40,312 nucleotides of DNA. Source: Candidatus Obscuribacter sp. (GTDB lineage Bacteria; Cyanobacteriota; Vampirovibrionia; Obscuribacterales; Obscuribacteraceae). The stretch spans positions 1 through 40,312 of the forward strand of contig JADYXQ010000183.1 in the NCBI GenBank assembly GCA_021772135.1, read 5' to 3'. Positions within the stretch are counted from its first letter, which is position 1, and each line of letters starts with the position of its first letter. The notes below the pieces were generated by a model, which saw only the letters and a list, made by a program, of their open reading frames with translations, was not told the origin of the DNA and searched no databases. Position numbers and translations under genes: made by a program. This document shows positions 15,922 to 24,585 of this stretch, one piece after another.

Positions 15922-16587
15922 TTAAGGACGAGGACGGCCGCCTTGTGGTCTACCCATTTGCTGTTCGAGAACATACATGGCATTGGCCCAGCTGCCGGTG
16001 TAGCGTCCGCTGTATACAAAATTTTCGAAAGCTTGTGGAAAATTGGTTTGTGAAAGGGCCACTTCTTCAGGGCTGTACCAGCCGACAAATCCTTCGCAAG
16101 TAGTAGCAGGTTTGTAGCCTTCGCCGGGAGGTGGGCCGTAATCGGTTGGCGAGCCGCTGCTGCCGCCAGGTCCACCGATTGTAGGGGTGCCATCGTCTGA
16201 AAATCCGCTGCCTGACGTGTGGTTTCTGTAACCAGATTGGCCCCATTCGCCTGGAGGGGCGATGAATTCATCTTTACCGAATGAATCGGGCATGTAGCTG
16301 CCGTGACCGGTGGTGAGGCCGGCGTCGCGCTGGTCCATGATGCCGGCATTGATGCGGTGAGCTTTGCCGAAGCCCATGTAAGGTGGCAGGCCGTTGGAGC
16401 CTTCGTCTCCATAGATGTGCTCGGCATGGGCGCCTGCTTCGTAGACGAAGCTGTCCATGGTGGTTGGTGGCAGGCCATTTCTCAAGCTGTTGGCGATTCT
16501 TTGTTGAGCTTGTGCAGGAAGGGCAACGCCTAGCAACAAGGCTGCGGTCAGAACCAGGTTCATTGCTTGTTTGGCGGCTGCTCTCAT
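15922..16587 (-). CDS. Gly/Pro-rich secreted protein, shared-promoter family member 1
   Basis: The 221-residue product starts with a signal peptide (MRAAAKQAMNLVLTAALLLG, cut near AQA at 32-34). A central stretch of Gly, Ser, Pro and Asp follows (GGPGGSSGSPTDYGPPPGEG near 142-161), then a Tyr/Trp-containing segment and a GRPQGGRPRP tail. The ATG at 16587 is chosen because AAGGAG lies seven bases upstream and it starts the signal peptide. No enzyme motif is visible; a surface or matrix role is plausible. The promoter is the 11-bp repeat box at 16631-16685, shared with the similar gene at 26589-27143 and lying next to a sensor kinase gene. Confidence 0.75.
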   Translation of the reverse strand: MRAAAKQAMNLVLTAALLLGVALPAQAQQRIANSLRNGLPPTTMDSFVYEAGAHAEHIYGDEGSNGLPPYMGFGKAHRINAGIMDQRDAGLTTGHGSYMPDSFGKDEFIAPPGEWGQSGYRNHTSGSGFSDDGTPTIGGPGGSSGSPTDYGPPPGEGYKPATTCEGFVGWYSPEEVALSQTNFPQAFENFVYSGRYTGSWANAMYVLEQQMGRPQGGRPRP

Positions 16588-16630
16588 CTCTTTGCTCCTT
16601 GGGGTGTTTGCCTCAACCGGCAACGTGCTC

Positions 16631-16685
16631 AATATAAGCGGGGCGGTTGGCAGGAGCCGGGCAAAGTTTTGGCAGAATTTTGGCA
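16631..16685 (-). promoter_or_regulatory. Four 11-bp-spaced TGCC repeats plus -10: OmpR/PhoB-type activator box
   Basis: On the minus strand four hexamers (TGCCAA, TGCCAA, TGCCCG, TGCCAA; plus-strand starts 16647, 16658, 16669, 16680) are spaced exactly 11 bp. After the last, exactly 10 bp lead to TATATT (16631-16636), a -10 for the secreted-protein gene. The same arrangement is at 26484-26538. Direct repeats on one face of the helix, replacing the -35, are typical of OmpR/PhoB-family activators. The sensor kinase gene begins 45 bp away on the other side. Confidence 0.85.
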
Positions 16686-16730
16686 GCGCGAAAAGTAGAA
16701 CTAGATCACCGACATTGCGATAATAGGCTC

Positions 16731-18533
16731 ATGTCTCTAAGCCTCTCCAAAAAAGCTCTAATTCTCGTGGCTATTCCGCTAGCTTTTGAGATTCTCTTTG
16801 TAGTTATTTTTGGCGCCCTGCTGTTCTTGGTCGACAACGAGCGCCAGCGTGAGAACCACGCGCGCGAGGTTAGCGCCAGGGTCAACGCCGGCCTCACGGC
16901 CCTGCTGGACCGCTTTTCCTCCTGCGTGCTCTACCACGTGTCTGAAAGCGAGTCATTCAAAAAGCGCTTTGAAAGCTCCCGCCATAAGATTCGTATCGAA
17001 ATCGAGGCTTTAGACGCCCTGGTGCGCGACTATCCCGAAGAAAAGGCCGCCGTTGACAAGATTAACGACTTGCTCACCCAATCGGTGGAAAATTTGCAGA
17101 GAGCCCAGGGACAGCTTGAGCTAGGCAACAAAATCGAGGCCGCTCGCATATGGATGCAAGCCGATAAAGACATCGGCTTGCTGCTCAAGGCTATTGACGA
17201 GATAGTTATCTACCAAGAGCAAGTTTTGCGCGAGCGCAAAGCCGCTCAGGCCGGCTACCGGCGCTCTGTAGAAATTCTTTTGCCTTTGGGAGCGTTTTTC
17301 AATTTATTTCTGGCGGTGGGCCTGGCGTTTTATTTCAACCGCGGTACCACCAATCGCCTCAATGTCTTGCTCGACAACACAAAGCGGCTGGCTGTTGATC
17401 AGCCGCTCAATCCGCCCTTGAAGGGGCGAGATGAGATCGCCACACTAGATCACACTTTCCGTGCTATGGCTTCGGCCTTAGACGAGTCGCGACGCAAAGA
17501 ACGCGCAGTGGTCGACAATGCCGAAGACGTGATTTGCTCACTCGATCGCGAGGGTCGTTTTGTTGCTGTGAATCCGGCTGTAGAAAAGCTCTGGGGTTAT
17601 TCAGAAGAAGATCTTGTGGGTGATGGAATTGACGTCATTGTGCACGAAGACGATGCCAAAGCCACATTTAAGGCTATTGAAGCGCTTGTGAAAAGTGATA
17701 GCGGCACAGGCACCTTTGAAAATCGCATCATCTGCCGCGACGGCCGAGGCGTTGATTTCGCCTGGTCGGCACACTGGTCGCGTCAAGACAAAACACTTTT
17801 CTGCGTCGCCCGCGACATCACCGAGCGCAAGCAAGTTGATCGCATGAAACGCGATTTTGTAGCCATGGTCAGCCATGACCTGCGCACCCCTCTGACTTCC
17901 ATTCAAATGGTGCTTTCTTTGCTTGAAGCTGAGGCTTATGGCCAGTTGAGCGACAGCGGCCATGAAAATCTCGAAGCCGCCGAAGCCAACGTGAACAGGC
18001 TGATTGCCCTGGTTAACGGCCTGCTCGATCTAGAAAAGATGGAGTCAGGCAAGCTCGATTTAATGCGCGAAACTTGCACGGCCGCCAATGTTATCGAGCC
18101 CTCAATGCAGGCGGTACACGGTTTTGCCGAGCAGCAAGGAGTGCGGCTTAGCGCACCACCGCACAATAATCCGACCATATTTGCCGACCAGGATCGACTG
18201 GTTCAAGTAGTCATCAACCTGGTTTCCAATGCCATCAAATTTTCGCCTAAAGGCGGCACTGTCGTGCTCTCGGTATCTGAAGAACGCGACGCCGTCAAAT
18301 TCAACGTCACCGACCAGGGTCGTGGTGTGCCAGAGCAATTACGAGAGGCGATTTTTGATAGATTTAAGCAGGTCGAACTTTCCGATGCCAAGGTGAAAGG
18401 CGGGAGTGGTTTGGGTCTGGCAATTTGCAAAGCAATTGTCGAGCGTCATGGTGGAACAATTGGGGTAGATGCGCATACAGGCGAAGCTACAGGAAGCACG
18501 TTCTGGTTTAAAATCCCACGCAAAATGGTTTGA
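16731..18533 (+). CDS. PAS-containing sensor histidine kinase
   Basis: The 600-residue membrane kinase has a transmembrane segment at about 9-34, a helical extracytoplasmic domain (about 35-178), a second membrane segment (about 179-202), a HAMP-like linker, a PAS domain (about 258-375, DNAEDVICSLDREGRFVAVN), a HisKA helix with phospho-acceptor His382 in MVSHDLRTPLTS, and a HATPase domain (NLVSNAIKFSPKGG, DQGRGVP, GSGLGLAICKAIVERHGG). The ATG at 16731 is chosen because it starts the membrane segment. The OmpR-type regulator follows after 61 bp and is the likely partner. The layout resembles PhoR-type kinases. The promoter gap contains the 11-bp repeat box, suggesting autoregulation. Confidence 0.93.
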   Translation: MSLSLSKKALILVAIPLAFEILFVVIFGALLFLVDNERQRENHAREVSARVNAGLTALLDRFSSCVLYHVSESESFKKRFESSRHKIRIEIEALDALVRDYPEEKAAVDKINDLLTQSVENLQRAQGQLELGNKIEAARIWMQADKDIGLLLKAIDEIVIYQEQVLRERKAAQAGYRRSVEILLPLGAFFNLFLAVGLAFYFNRGTTNRLNVLLDNTKRLAVDQPLNPPLKGRDEIATLDHTFRAMASALDESRRKERAVVDNAEDVICSLDREGRFVAVNPAVEKLWGYSEEDLVGDGIDVIVHEDDAKATFKAIEALVKSDSGTGTFENRIICRDGRGVDFAWSAHWSRQDKTLFCVARDITERKQVDRMKRDFVAMVSHDLRTPLTSIQMVLSLLEAEAYGQLSDSGHENLEAAEANVNRLIALVNGLLDLEKMESGKLDLMRETCTAANVIEPSMQAVHGFAEQQGVRLSAPPHNNPTIFADQDRLVQVVINLVSNAIKFSPKGGTVVLSVSEERDAVKFNVTDQGRGVPEQLREAIFDRFKQVELSDAKVKGGSGLGLAICKAIVERHGGTIGVDAHTGEATGSTFWFKIPRKMV

Positions 18534-18594
18534 CCATTGTTGAGCGATTTGAGCGAACAAGCGAATTGAACGAATTGGTTTTGATGAGGTTGAA

Positions 18595-19266
18595 GTGGCA
18601 AAAGTTCTCATAGTTGAAGACGATGTGGCGCTGGGCAAGATGGTGCGCGACTGGTTGCTGATGGAGCATCACAAAGTCGAAATTGTCACAGACGGTGCTG
18701 ACGCCAAAGAAATGCTCAAGGTTTACGACTATGACATTGTCATTCTAGATTGGGAGTTGCCGCATGTTTCAGGCATTGAGATTTTAAAAGAGTTTCGCAG
18801 CCGCGGCAAGTCGACACCAGTGCTGGTGCTCACCGGTCGCAGTGCCATCGACGATAAAGAAACTGGATTCGATGCCGGTGCTGATGATTATTTGACAAAA
18901 CCATTTCACGGGAAAGAACTCACAGCAAGGTTGCGGGCTCTTCTACGGCGTCCTGAGGGTTATGTAGGCGACTTGCTTACGTTCGGAAATCTTACTCTCG
19001 ATCATGCCAACTATGAAGTGAAAAAAGATGGTGAAGAGATACGGCTTTTACCAAAAGAGTTCGCTTTACTTGAGTTTCTTATGCGCAATCCTAATCGCGT
19101 TTTTGCCGCCGAAGCTCTGCTTAACCGGGTTTGGGTGGCCGAATCTGAAGCCACCGTCGATGCCCTGACTACCTGTATCAAAAGGCTGCGCAAGAAAATC
19201 GATGTGGCCGGTCAAGAATCGATCATTCGCACCATTCACGGTGTCGGTTATAAATTAGAGGTTTAG
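18595..19266 (+). CDS. OmpR-family response regulator
   Basis: The 223-residue protein has a receiver domain (about 2-118) with acidic pocket Glu8/Asp9/Asp10, phospho-acceptor Asp52 in VILDWELP, Thr80 and Lys102, followed by an OmpR/PhoB winged-helix DNA-binding domain (about 127-222, with LLPKEFALLEFLMRNPNRVF and the recognition region TVDALTTCIKRLRKKI). It starts at a GTG with GAGG about six bases upstream. It lies just after the sensor kinase and is its probable partner. Winged-helix regulators of this family bind direct repeats spaced 11 bp, which fits the boxes at 16631-16685 and 26484-26538. The signal sensed is unknown. Confidence 0.94.
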   Translation: MAKVLIVEDDVALGKMVRDWLLMEHHKVEIVTDGADAKEMLKVYDYDIVILDWELPHVSGIEILKEFRSRGKSTPVLVLTGRSAIDDKETGFDAGADDYLTKPFHGKELTARLRALLRRPEGYVGDLLTFGNLTLDHANYEVKKDGEEIRLLPKEFALLEFLMRNPNRVFAAEALLNRVWVAESEATVDALTTCIKRLRKKIDVAGQESIIRTIHGVGYKLEV

Positions 19267-19278
19267 CGTCGCATTTAG

Positions 19279-19294
19279 GCACCGCATACGGTGC
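19279..19294. terminator. Hairpin after the two-component operon
   Basis: GCACCG (19279-19284) pairs with CGGTGC (19289-19294) around CATA, 12 bp after the regulator stop. No T-run follows, so termination is only possible, not clear. Confidence 0.4.
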
Positions 19295-19355
19295 TGATGT
19301 CTCGCCCGGAAATGTCACGTAAAACTGTCTGTAGTTAATGCGTGGACAGGGTTGA

Positions 19356-21929
19356 GTGGGCCTGCTTTCGGGTATGAATAATGCAGTTGTTTTTGTCAGC
19401 TCATTGAGGCAGACCTTGGCAAAGAGTGGAGAGAAAACTGAAGCAAGCACACAGGCTCGCAATCTTGAGGGCCAGGACGACACTTCTTCGCCACCTACCA
19501 ACCACTTAAATTTATTGTCGATAGCACCTGACGCTGAGCGAATTGTTAAGCATGACAGCCGCAAGTCGAATGTTTTTGCCGGCCTGGGTTCTAGTACTGA
19601 TTTAAAGAATCTCTACAGCCGCCCCGCTGGCGAACAGATCGAGAGAAGGGCCGACGGACGCGGTCAGAGCCAAGCTCATGCAGAAGTACAACAACGAGAA
19701 TATACGGTTAAGAAAGGCGACACGATTGAATCGATTGCCCAAAAAGAGCTGGGTAAGGGGGCGAGCCCTGAGTCTTTAAGGGCTTACACAGAACTGGTTA
19801 AGGGCATTAATACCGACCAGGCGCCTGGCGATAAAATTCTTTTGCCCACGATACATAAAGACGGCACATTTTCGCTGATTAATCCCGATGACTCCAGCGA
19901 GACCTATAAATATCTGGGCGCCAGCACTTTTCGGGTAGAGAACTCGCAAACCAAAGAAGGTTTTGTCCACAGGACCGGCGCAGACGGCGTCGTCACCAAA
20001 GATTCGTGGGGCCCGCACCGCGATGATAATGCTAAGCAGACAGTTTATGCTGATGGCTCAGAACGCACCGAGTATAAAGACGGACGTGGATTCATGCACC
20101 AACCTGGCGGCGAAGAGAAACACTGGGGGCCTAAAGACGAAGACAACTGGACCCGCGGGCGCGATGGCGCCAAACTGGACACGCACCCGGACGGCAGCGT
20201 CACAACCAGCTGGAAAGACGGCACCGAAGTACGTCAATACAAAGACGGCCGCGGCTACTCAAAGAATGCCGACGGCGAAGTGCATGCCTGGGGTCCGAAA
20301 CTCGAAGACAACTATCAACTACTGGTTGACGGTACTAAATGTTGGAAAGATAGCTGGGGCTTCAAGCACACCGCCCGGTCCGATGGCGAGTTCGGTGTTG
20401 GCAACGAGCGCTTCCATCTGGGCGGCTCCACCATTGGCGAATATCAAGTTACTGATTCTAAAGGCGGCAATGTTCAACTTCGCCGTGATCTAGCCGTGGT
20501 GCAGACAGGAAAAGACGGCACTGTCACCCGCTATGACAAAAATTTCGATCAAACCGTGTCATGGGCCGATGGCACTACTAAGCAAAATAATCTTTTATCT
20601 GGAGTCGGCTATACGCAAAAACCTGATGGACAGGGCGGCTACGTCAAGCATCATTGGGGCAAGCGACCTGAAGAAAATTATGAAGAAAAATTTGACGCTA
20701 AAAGTGGTATCACCACCAGTGTCGATGCCCGCGGTGATAAAACTACCAAATGGCCTAATAACGGTGTCAAGGTTGAGCGTCACGACCAATCCGGCTATGT
20801 GCGCCAGCCGGATGGTTCAGAGCACCACTGGGGACCCGGCGAAAAAGACAATAGCGATAGTGCGCGAGACTTCTCAACTATACAGAAAAGCCGCAAAGAA
20901 TTAGACAAAATTGCCGATCGCGACATGCCTGAAAAAGATCGAGCACTGTTCAAAGAAAATTTGAGTAAGTTAGAAGATCGGGCTAAACGAGAGCATCTGC
21001 CGCCCGATGAAGTGACGAAAACTTATGAGCAACTCAATCGACTTTTGCGTAGCACCGATGCAAAGGTAAACAAAAACGATCGACTCTTGCTAGCCGAAAG
21101 CTTTGCCCATCATCTCAATCATGATGATCTGGTCGATCAGGGCAAGCACGGTACTTGCAACGTTACTGTCATTGCCGAGCGAGGATTCAGTCGACACCCT
21201 TCTAAGCTGGCTGAAATGGTTGCCACCACTGCCATTGAAGGCAAGTGGACAGCAGCGGACGGCAAAGTAATTACTTTAGATCCACGCAGCATGATCCCTC
21301 GAGCGGAAGAACGAAACAATCCGCCGAAAGATGATGAGCGCAGCTACGCCGTGCTCATGCTCAATCTCGTCATGGTTAACGACGCCACTCAAAGGCGCAT
21401 TCCGCCTGTCTACTATCGCCAGGAAAATCCCGATCCACATCTTGTTGATGATACCGGCGAAAGAATTTATGGCAGCAGCGGCAAGCCCATGACCGAACGC
21501 GAAGTCTACGAAGATTTCAGCACTTTTCCTGCTACCAGAAAATATCGTGACGTGCCTCTCTCTCAGCCCACCTTGAATGATAGTGAAATCTACAAAGCGG
21601 GCAGTCGCTTGTTCGGGGTTTCTGATTTCTACCTTACGGCTGGTAAGCGCGCCGATGGCGATGGAGTGGTCAAATACGAAACCCAGCAGCAGTTGCACGA
21701 CAAACTGGTGGAGATAAAAAATCAACACAGACTGCCCATAGTGATAGCCGTCAACGGCCTCACCACGCCTTTCGGCTCGGGGGCTCCAGGCACGGTTTCG
21801 GGAGGACACGTAGTGTCAGTGCGAGATTACGACCCTGTCGGTGGCCGTGTGAAAATTTCAAACCAGTGGGGCAAAGGTAGCGACAAGTGGGTCACCATCA
21901 AAGAGGTGTATGAAAACTCGATGACTTGA
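19356..21929 (+). CDS. Large LysM, tandem-repeat protein with papain-like cysteine protease domain
   Basis: The 857-residue protein has a disordered N-terminus, a LysM peptidoglycan-binding domain (about 112-165, REYTVKKGDTIESIAQKELG), then about 350 residues of imperfect repeats with the pattern D-G-R-G-[FY]-x4-G-x-x-x-H-x-W-G-P-x3-D-N. The C-terminal domain has papain-like landmarks: Gln595-x5-Cys601 in VDQGKHGTCNVT, His818 in GGHVVSVRDYD, and Asn836 in ISNQWGKGSDKW, comparable to the D-Q-G-x-C-G-S-C, His and N-S-W-G motifs of C1-type proteases. No signal peptide is visible, so export would need another route. The GTG start is favoured by AGGG four bases upstream; an ATG at 19374 is the alternative. 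It may be a wall-targeted effector or processing enzyme. Confidence 0.8.
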   Translation: MGLLSGMNNAVVFVSSLRQTLAKSGEKTEASTQARNLEGQDDTSSPPTNHLNLLSIAPDAERIVKHDSRKSNVFAGLGSSTDLKNLYSRPAGEQIERRADGRGQSQAHAEVQQREYTVKKGDTIESIAQKELGKGASPESLRAYTELVKGINTDQAPGDKILLPTIHKDGTFSLINPDDSSETYKYLGASTFRVENSQTKEGFVHRTGADGVVTKDSWGPHRDDNAKQTVYADGSERTEYKDGRGFMHQPGGEEKHWGPKDEDNWTRGRDGAKLDTHPDGSVTTSWKDGTEVRQYKDGRGYSKNADGEVHAWGPKLEDNYQLLVDGTKCWKDSWGFKHTARSDGEFGVGNERFHLGGSTIGEYQVTDSKGGNVQLRRDLAVVQTGKDGTVTRYDKNFDQTVSWADGTTKQNNLLSGVGYTQKPDGQGGYVKHHWGKRPEENYEEKFDAKSGITTSVDARGDKTTKWPNNGVKVERHDQSGYVRQPDGSEHHWGPGEKDNSDSARDFSTIQKSRKELDKIADRDMPEKDRALFKENLSKLEDRAKREHLPPDEVTKTYEQLNRLLRSTDAKVNKNDRLLLAESFAHHLNHDDLVDQGKHGTCNVTVIAERGFSRHPSKLAEMVATTAIEGKWTAADGKVITLDPRSMIPRAEERNNPPKDDERSYAVLMLNLVMVNDATQRRIPPVYYRQENPDPHLVDDTGERIYGSSGKPMTEREVYEDFSTFPATRKYRDVPLSQPTLNDSEIYKAGSRLFGVSDFYLTAGKRADGDGVVKYETQQQLHDKLVEIKNQHRLPIVIAVNGLTTPFGSGAPGTVSGGHVVSVRDYDPVGGRVKISNQWGKGSDKWVTIKEVYENSMT

Positions 21930-21950
21930 GTGACCTTGTTTAGGTGCTGA

Positions 21951-22006
21951 TGTCTGCGAGTTAATGACTGCGAGCTAATGTCTGCGAGCTAATTTCTGCG
22001 AGCTAA
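21951..22006. repeat. Four tandem 14-bp repeats
   Basis: Units start at 21951, 21965, 21979 and 21993 and follow T-G-T-C-T-G-C-G-A-G-C-T-A-A with one or two changes each. They fill the gap between two convergent genes, and the last unit holds the stop codon of the MocR gene. Confidence 0.85.
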
Positions 22007-23505
22007 CCGGCGGCCATCAGATCAGCAAAGCTGTTAATGCAGGCTGTAAGTTCTTCTTCGCTGTGATGGGCAAAGCCGATCAAAAATTCGTTCGCTCTGG
22101 CGTCGGCAATGTAGTGTTTAGAGGTACTCACCAGCGGCACTCCCGCTTGTTGAGCGCACTGTAAAATTTTGCTCTTATCCATATTTTTGTGAAAATGCAG
22201 AATCATGTGCATACCGGCGCTGATACCATAGGTGGTGACGCGATCTTTGAATCGTTTCGCCAGCACCAGAGCGAGAGCTGCGCGCTGCCTGGCATATACG
22301 CTCTTGTTGCGTTTAACTTGGCGCTCCAGGGTGCCGGCGTTGATAAATTCAGTAAGCGCAATTTGTTCCAGCAGCGGAAAATCTCTTTCGAAATAAGATT
22401 TGGCCTGATGCACCGGTGCCTGTAGTCGTTTCGGCAAGACTAAAAACGCCATGCGCACCACCGGAAAAAGTACTTTCCAAAAACTCGCCAGGTAGATCAC
22501 GCTGTCGCCTCTGTCGAGCCCTTGCAGTGCCGCAAGCGGCTTTTCACCATAGTGAAATTCGCTGTCGTGATCGTCTTCTAAAATAAAGGCACCACTTTGC
22601 TGCGCCCATTTGAGCAATTGCTGCCTGCGCTCCATAGACATCATTACGCCCATGGGATCCTGGTGAGAAGGGGTGACGTAAATTAGCTTGATAGGCTGAT
22701 CGATTTTGTACAATTCGTCCACCACCAGCCCGTCTTCATCTACGGGAATGGTGATGATCTTGGCACCGTGGGCGTTGAAGATGCGGCGTGCGCCAGGAAA
22801 ACCGGGATTTTCAACCGCCACCGTATTGCCAGGTTCTAATAGCAGCCGGCAAATGATATCTAAAGCGCTTTGAGCCCCGGAAAATAGCACCAGTCTGGCG
22901 GAAGTGCACTTAATTGAGCGAGCGCGGGCGAGATAGGCGCAGATGGCTTCGCGCAAATGCATGTAACCCATCGGATCGCTGACATATTGAAAGAGTGTTT
23001 TGTCCTGAAAACGCGCGCATTTATTCAACACTTCCCGCCACTGTCTTAGCGGTATCTGTTCAATGCTGGGAGCGCCATAATTGAGTTCTTGAAAGAGCTC
23101 GGCATCGGGCGCTTCAATCATTTGAGGTTGGGCCATTCTTTTGCCGAATAATGAAAAGGCAGGCTCCGCCAGCGCTTCAGCCGGCTCTGCGGGTGGCTGC
23201 GCCGTATTTGCGGTAACAGCTGCTTTTTGCGTGACAAAAGTGCCGCTGCCTACCTTTGTTTCGATCAGCCCCTGGGCGGTGAGCAACTCATAGCTGCGGA
23301 TGGCGGTAAAGCGCGACACTTTGGCTGAGATGGCAAGCTCTCGGGTAGACGGCAACTTTTCGCCGGCACGTAACCGTCCTTCTTCAATGGCCTGGCGCAA
23401 GCCATCGCAAACTTGTTTATAAATTGGCTGCTTGCTGTTTTCGGGCAAGGTCAACACAAATTGCAAATAGTTCTCCTTCGTCGCCGGTAGCGTCTTATTA
23501 TCCAC
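22003..23505 (-). CDS. MocR/PdxR-type regulator: GntR DNA-binding domain fused to aminotransferase-like domain
   Basis: The 500-residue protein has an N-terminal GntR winged helix (about 15-93, QPIYKQVCDGLRQAIEEGRL, then GEKLPSTRELAISAKVSRFT) joined by a Pro/Ala-rich linker to a fold-type I aminotransferase domain (about 150-500). The PLP lysine lies in YLASFWKVLFPVVRMAF. Members of this family sense PLP or an amino compound through the second domain and control vitamin B6, GABA or amino-acid genes, often a divergent neighbour. Here the divergent neighbour is the membrane protein gene at 23848. The residue before the PLP lysine is Trp rather than the usual Ser, but the lysine is kept. Its effector is not predictable. 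Confidence 0.93.
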   Translation of the reverse strand: MDNKTLPATKENYLQFVLTLPENSKQPIYKQVCDGLRQAIEEGRLRAGEKLPSTRELAISAKVSRFTAIRSYELLTAQGLIETKVGSGTFVTQKAAVTANTAQPPAEPAEALAEPAFSLFGKRMAQPQMIEAPDAELFQELNYGAPSIEQIPLRQWREVLNKCARFQDKTLFQYVSDPMGYMHLREAICAYLARARSIKCTSARLVLFSGAQSALDIICRLLLEPGNTVAVENPGFPGARRIFNAHGAKIITIPVDEDGLVVDELYKIDQPIKLIYVTPSHQDPMGVMMSMERRQQLLKWAQQSGAFILEDDHDSEFHYGEKPLAALQGLDRGDSVIYLASFWKVLFPVVRMAFLVLPKRLQAPVHQAKSYFERDFPLLEQIALTEFINAGTLERQVKRNKSVYARQRAALALVLAKRFKDRVTTYGISAGMHMILHFHKNMDKSKILQCAQQAGVPLVSTSKHYIADARANEFLIGFAHHSEEELTACINSFADLMAAG

Positions 23506-23847
23506 TAACTGAGCAGGCTATCTGACTAGTCGCTTTTGCGATCCACTTTTGCTGTTCTGGAGCGGACCGATTGCACCTGTACGATTTCATCTTGACATCG
23601 CGCGAACTAGCAAAGGCTCGAATGCCCGTAAAAGGTCGGCAAAGGGCGTGCATTGGCGGTCAACTTTTGGTTAAAACAAGAAATACCCGTTCATATCAAC
23701 ACCTTCATCCCCCGGCCCAAACAAACAAAATAACGACGACATCGCAAAGTTTTTTCGAGACTCACGTCTTGGAAATTTCGCCGCTGTTTAAAAAAAACAT
23801 TTTGCATTCTAACCGCAGTTAAATTCCACAACAAAAAAGGAGAATTT
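23506..23847. other. Divergent intergenic region with possible MocR operator
   Basis: No convincing gene lies here. Near the MocR start, CTTTTGC occurs twice (23533-23539 and 23546-23552) as a 13-bp-spaced direct repeat, next to the palindrome GACTAGTC (23524-23531). MocR regulators usually bind direct repeats, so this is a weak operator candidate. A plus-strand frame at 23571-23822 has no ribosome site and is not called. Confidence 0.35.
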
Positions 23848-24441
23848 GTGATTACCACTGCCCTGATTCTGGTCTGCATTGTCTTCATGTATGTCAATGT
23901 CAGATTGCGTCTTGCCCAGGTCAATACCAGCGCCATGAGCAGGCGTCGCATCGCTGAAATTGCTTGTGGGGATGTTTGGAACTTGCTTTTGCAGATCGTA
24001 CTTATGGTGCTGTGCTGCAATTTGGTCATCTGCATAATCTTTGCCCCTCAGCTTTTGCACGACAACGTTGTGCCATCACAAGGGCAACTACTGCTCGAGT
24101 GCGTCGCGATTTTCGTCTTCTGGTATCTCGCTGCCCGGTTCGCGTCTATAGTATTGAACGCCGAATTGTTCATTAGTAAGGCGCGTCATCTGGCCAATCG
24201 TTTGGGCTGGCGCATGTCGCAGGCTCTGCAGGAACTGGCTGTGCTCACAACGGCCGTCAGCTGTTTTGAGCGGGCAGGTGGGCCGGAATATCAGGCCGCT
24301 GTCTTGCGATGGTATTTACTCCGGGCACAAAACGCGGTGAGCGTCGGCAACTGGAGCCTGGCTCTGCGTTGCGCCGACACCGGTTGCACAGAGTGTTTCA
24401 GTTGGCTGGCACAAGATTCGCTTACACAAGACGGTGTGTAG
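23848..24441 (+). CDS. Membrane protein of unknown function
   Basis: The 197-residue product has a hydrophobic N-terminal segment (about 2-22), two more between about 45 and 105 (LLLQIVLMVLCCNLVICIIF and LLECVAIFVFWYLAARFA), and a soluble C-terminal part with helical, partly TPR-like spacing (YYLLRAQNAVSV style) and several Cys. It starts at a GTG with AAGGAG six bases upstream, a strong site. It is divergent from the MocR regulator and could be its target. No family is recognised. Two further small plus-strand genes follow, possibly in one transcript. Confidence 0.6.
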   Translation: MITTALILVCIVFMYVNVRLRLAQVNTSAMSRRRIAEIACGDVWNLLLQIVLMVLCCNLVICIIFAPQLLHDNVVPSQGQLLLECVAIFVFWYLAARFASIVLNAELFISKARHLANRLGWRMSQALQELAVLTTAVSCFERAGGPEYQAAVLRWYLLRAQNAVSVGNWSLALRCADTGCTECFSWLAQDSLTQDGV

Positions 24442-24572
24442 TTCTCGTCGGAGGACCGGGCAGCGGCAAAAGCGCATTGGCTGAGCTTCTGCGCCGGTCT
24501 GCCGAGCGAGTCGGGTACGTTGCCGAATATTCAGAATATCGAGCTCGTCAAGTTTCAAGAAGAAGAGACTGA
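24393..24572 (+). pseudogene. Short P-loop (Walker A) fragment
   Basis: One frame overlapping the end of the membrane protein gene and running past it encodes VVLVGGPGSGKSALAELLRR then SAERVGYVAEYSEYRARQ, ending at 24572. GGPGSGKS is a textbook Walker A motif and the next residues look like the helix after it, but the frame stops 45 residues later with no Walker B. No good start codon or ribosome site was found (GTG at 24393 is the best). It may be the remnant of a small kinase or ATPase gene. Translation is doubtful. Confidence 0.4.
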
Positions 24573-24585
24573 AAGGACTAAAAAT

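Noticed and set aside
15849-16478. 209-codon minus-strand frame overlapping the Gly-rich secreted gene
   Set aside because: The frame used by 15922-16587 has a signal peptide, a ribosome site and a promoter; this one has none.
16731-19266. Naming the pair PhoR/PhoB
   Set aside because: The domain layout and 11-bp boxes fit, but no phosphate transport gene (pst, phoU) is in the window, and the box sequence differs from known Pho boxes.
19963-20493. 176-codon frame inside the LysM/repeat gene
   Set aside because: An alternative frame of the repeat DNA; codon pattern follows the main frame, which has LysM and protease motifs.
23571-23822. 83-codon plus-strand frame between mocR and the membrane protein gene
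   Set aside because: No ribosome site, unlikely composition, and it fills a divergent promoter region.
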